Shown here piece after piece: positions 62,717-64,000 of a stretch of DNA of 64,000 nt. The translations under genes and the position numbers were made by a program. The stretch lies in assembly GCF_022568835.1 (NCBI RefSeq), contig NZ_JAKZHV010000006.1, positions 1 to 64,000 of the forward strand, given 5' to 3'. Source of the stretch: Arsenicicoccus piscis (GTDB taxonomy: Bacteria > Actinomycetota > Actinomycetes > Actinomycetales > Dermatophilaceae). Position 1 is the first letter of the stretch; the number at the start of each line of letters is the position of its first letter. The notes under the pieces are model-generated. The model saw only the letters and a program-made list of their open reading frames with translations. It made no database searches and was not told where the DNA came from.

Positions 62717-63124
62717 TCAGCCGGCGGCGAGCCGGCCGAGGGCGTCCTCCCAGTGCTGGCGCAGGGCGTCCCGGTCGGCGTCGGCGGGCAGGTGGTCGTG
62801 GACCAGCGTCACGAGGGTGCCGCCGTCGTCGGCCTGGGCGAGGTGCAGATCGACCAGGGTCGCGGGAGCGTCCTCGTCGGCGTGCCAGGAGAACCGGATC
62901 TGTTCGAGCGGGTGGAAGCTGCGGGCGACGCCGTGCGAGCCGTCGGACGCTCGCCAGTGCTCGCCCTTGCCGCCGAGCGCCCCGCCCTCGCCGAGGAGAG
63001 CCTCCGCGCCACGGGGGGCCATCAGCGCGGCCCAGACGTCATCCAGGGGTTGGGACACCACGCGGCTGACCTCCACCGGGGTGCCCACGGCTTCGCCAAC
63101 GGCCTCGCTGCTCTGAGTTGTCAT
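62717..63124 (-). CDS. SRPBCC (START/AHSA1-like) family protein
   Basis: 135 residues. Helix-grip fold: [93 protein letters not shown] and a C-terminal helix [13 protein letters not shown]. Such proteins bind hydrophobic ligands or act on Hsp90-type partners; no specific role can be given. Start ATG 63124, convergent with the small protein gene. Confidence 0.85.
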   Translation of the reverse strand: MTTQSSEAVGEAVGTPVEVSRVVSQPLDDVWAALMAPRGAEALLGEGGALGGKGEHWRASDGSHGVARSFHPLEQIRFSWHADEDAPATLVDLHLAQADDGGTLVTLVHDHLPADADRDALRQHWEDALGRLAAG

Positions 63125-63256
63125 GACTGACCTCGATCCGAACGTCGGTGTTCATCTGGTCGGACCGTCTACGGTCCGATGAGCACGACCCTACTCCGCG
63201 CCACCAGGGCGCGGGCAATGGGGGGCGAGGTCGGGCGCGGGCCGTAGGATCGGGCC

Positions 63257-64000
63257 ATGAATCGTCAGGAGGAGTTCGTCCTGCGCAGCATCGAGGAGCG
63301 CGACGTCCGCTTCGTCCGGCTGTGGTTCACCGACGTGCTGGGCACGCTCAAGTCGGTCGCCATCTCACCGGCCGAGCTCGAGACCGCGTTCGCCGAGGGG
63401 ATCGGCTTCGACGGCTCCGCTATCGAGGGCTTCGCCCGGGTCTACGAGGCCGACATGCTGGCCAAGCCGGACCCGGCGACCTTCCAGATGCTGCCCTGGC
63501 GCACCGAGGGCCCCGGCACGGCCCGGATGTTCTGCGACCTGCTCAACACCGACGGCACCCCGTCGGTGGCCGACCCGCGCTACGTGCTGCAGCGGGCGCT
63601 GACCAAGGCCGCTGACCTCGGCTTCACGTTCTACACCCACCCCGAGATCGAGTTCTTCCTGTTCGAGCAGGGTCGCAAGCCGGGTGACAAGCCAGTGCCG
63701 ATCGACCAGGGGGGCTACTTCGACCACCTGCCGCAGGGGCACGCGCACGACTTCCGCCGGGCCGCGATCACGATGCTCGAGTCGATGGGCATCTCCGTCG
63801 AGTTCAGCCACCACGAGGCAGCGCCGGGTCAGAACGAGATCGACCTGCGCTACGCCGACGCCCTGACGATGGCGGACAACATCATGACCTTCCGCACGGT
63901 CATCAAGGAGGTCGCCTACGAGCACGGCGTCTTCGCCTCGTTCATGCCCAAGCCGCTGATGGAGTACCCAGGGTCCGGGATGCACACGCACCTGTCCCTG
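63257..64000 (+). CDS. glnA2: Glutamine synthetase type I, GlnA2-like (5' part)
   Basis: 248 residues to the window end; the gene continues. Joins glutamate and ammonia. NRQEEFVLRSIEERDVRFVRLWFTDVLGTLKSVAISPAELETAFAEGIGFDGSAIEGFARVYEADMLAKPDPATFQMLPW is the N-terminal beta-grasp domain with the family D-G-S-S/A-I-E-G-F motif; then TFYTHPEIEFFLF (metal Glu), ISVEFSHHEAAPGQNEIDL and ASFMPKPLMEYPGSGMHTHLSL. Closest by pattern to M. tuberculosis GlnA2, the non-adenylylated GSI-alpha type. TAGGAT (63245-63250) is 6 nt before ATG 63257. Confidence 0.94.
   Translation, partial: MNRQEEFVLRSIEERDVRFVRLWFTDVLGTLKSVAISPAELETAFAEGIGFDGSAIEGFARVYEADMLAKPDPATFQMLPWRTEGPGTARMFCDLLNTDGTPSVADPRYVLQRALTKAADLGFTFYTHPEIEFFLFEQGRKPGDKPVPIDQGGYFDHLPQGHAHDFRRAAITMLESMGISVEFSHHEAAPGQNEIDLRYADALTMADNIMTFRTVIKEVAYEHGVFASFMPKPLMEYPGSGMHTHLSL

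Overview
The window is high-GC DNA (roughly 70 percent by eye) with densely packed genes and an actinobacterial gene set: FasR-type regulator with fabD-fabH-acpP-fabF and DUF3145, an AceE-type pyruvate dehydrogenase E1 next to DUF3052 and an AhpE-like peroxiredoxin, a Nif3 / zinc-ribbon / RNase H-phosphatase trio, and GlnA2-type glutamine synthetase. The mix fits Micrococcales, probably the Intrasporangiaceae/Dermatophilaceae group; that placement is inference from gene content, not from a search. No rRNA, CRISPR array or insertion sequence was seen.

Layout. 1-1919: remains of an acyl-CoA mutase large subunit followed by a damaged argG. 1923-8157: small membrane protein, glyS, DUF2277, a luciferase-like monooxygenase with its FMN reductase, a PAP2 phosphatase and dusB. 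8200-26330: an accessory block. It holds a broken sortase / surface protein / two-component locus, a rhodanese, an acetyltransferase, two VapBC-type toxin-antitoxin pairs flanking an ArsR-CDF metal efflux operon, a PPOX-family protein, a fused TctA-TctB transporter with UspA, and a carboxylate-catabolism operon (MFS remnant, lactonase, aconitase-like enzyme, RraA-like aldolase) facing its GntR regulator. 26329-30351: dgt, dnaG, a conserved companion and tRNA-Asn. 30508-35580: envelope and secreted proteins (solute-binding lipoprotein, NlpC/P60 peptidase, malectin-domain protein, PepSY protein) and a CAT-anticodon tRNA. 35815-41649: DUF3145 and the fatty-acid synthesis operon with FasR. 41778-47951: secreted GDPD, aceE, fdhD, DUF3052, peroxiredoxin. 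48085-53150: tRNA-Val, Nif3, zinc ribbon, RNase H/phosphatase, YaaA, RNB ribonuclease. 53213-59986: three membrane diguanylate cyclase genes (four GGDEF domains), a degenerate GGDEF-like ORF, and rnpB between the first two. 60016-64000: MBL hydrolase, polyphosphate glucokinase, map, two small proteins, and the 5' part of glnA2.

Two cross-cutting patterns stand out. First, eighteen genes have a TANNNT -10 hexamer exactly 6-7 nt before the start codon and no leader, so leaderless transcription is a main mode here. Second, many genes are broken by 1-2 nt indels, mostly in short G/C runs (sortase, response regulator, NlpC/P60, fabH, ppgK), alongside larger lesions (mutase/argG, MFS, HpcH aldolase). 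Because fabH is normally essential, some of the small indels are probably sequence errors; the larger lesions look real or are assembly joins.
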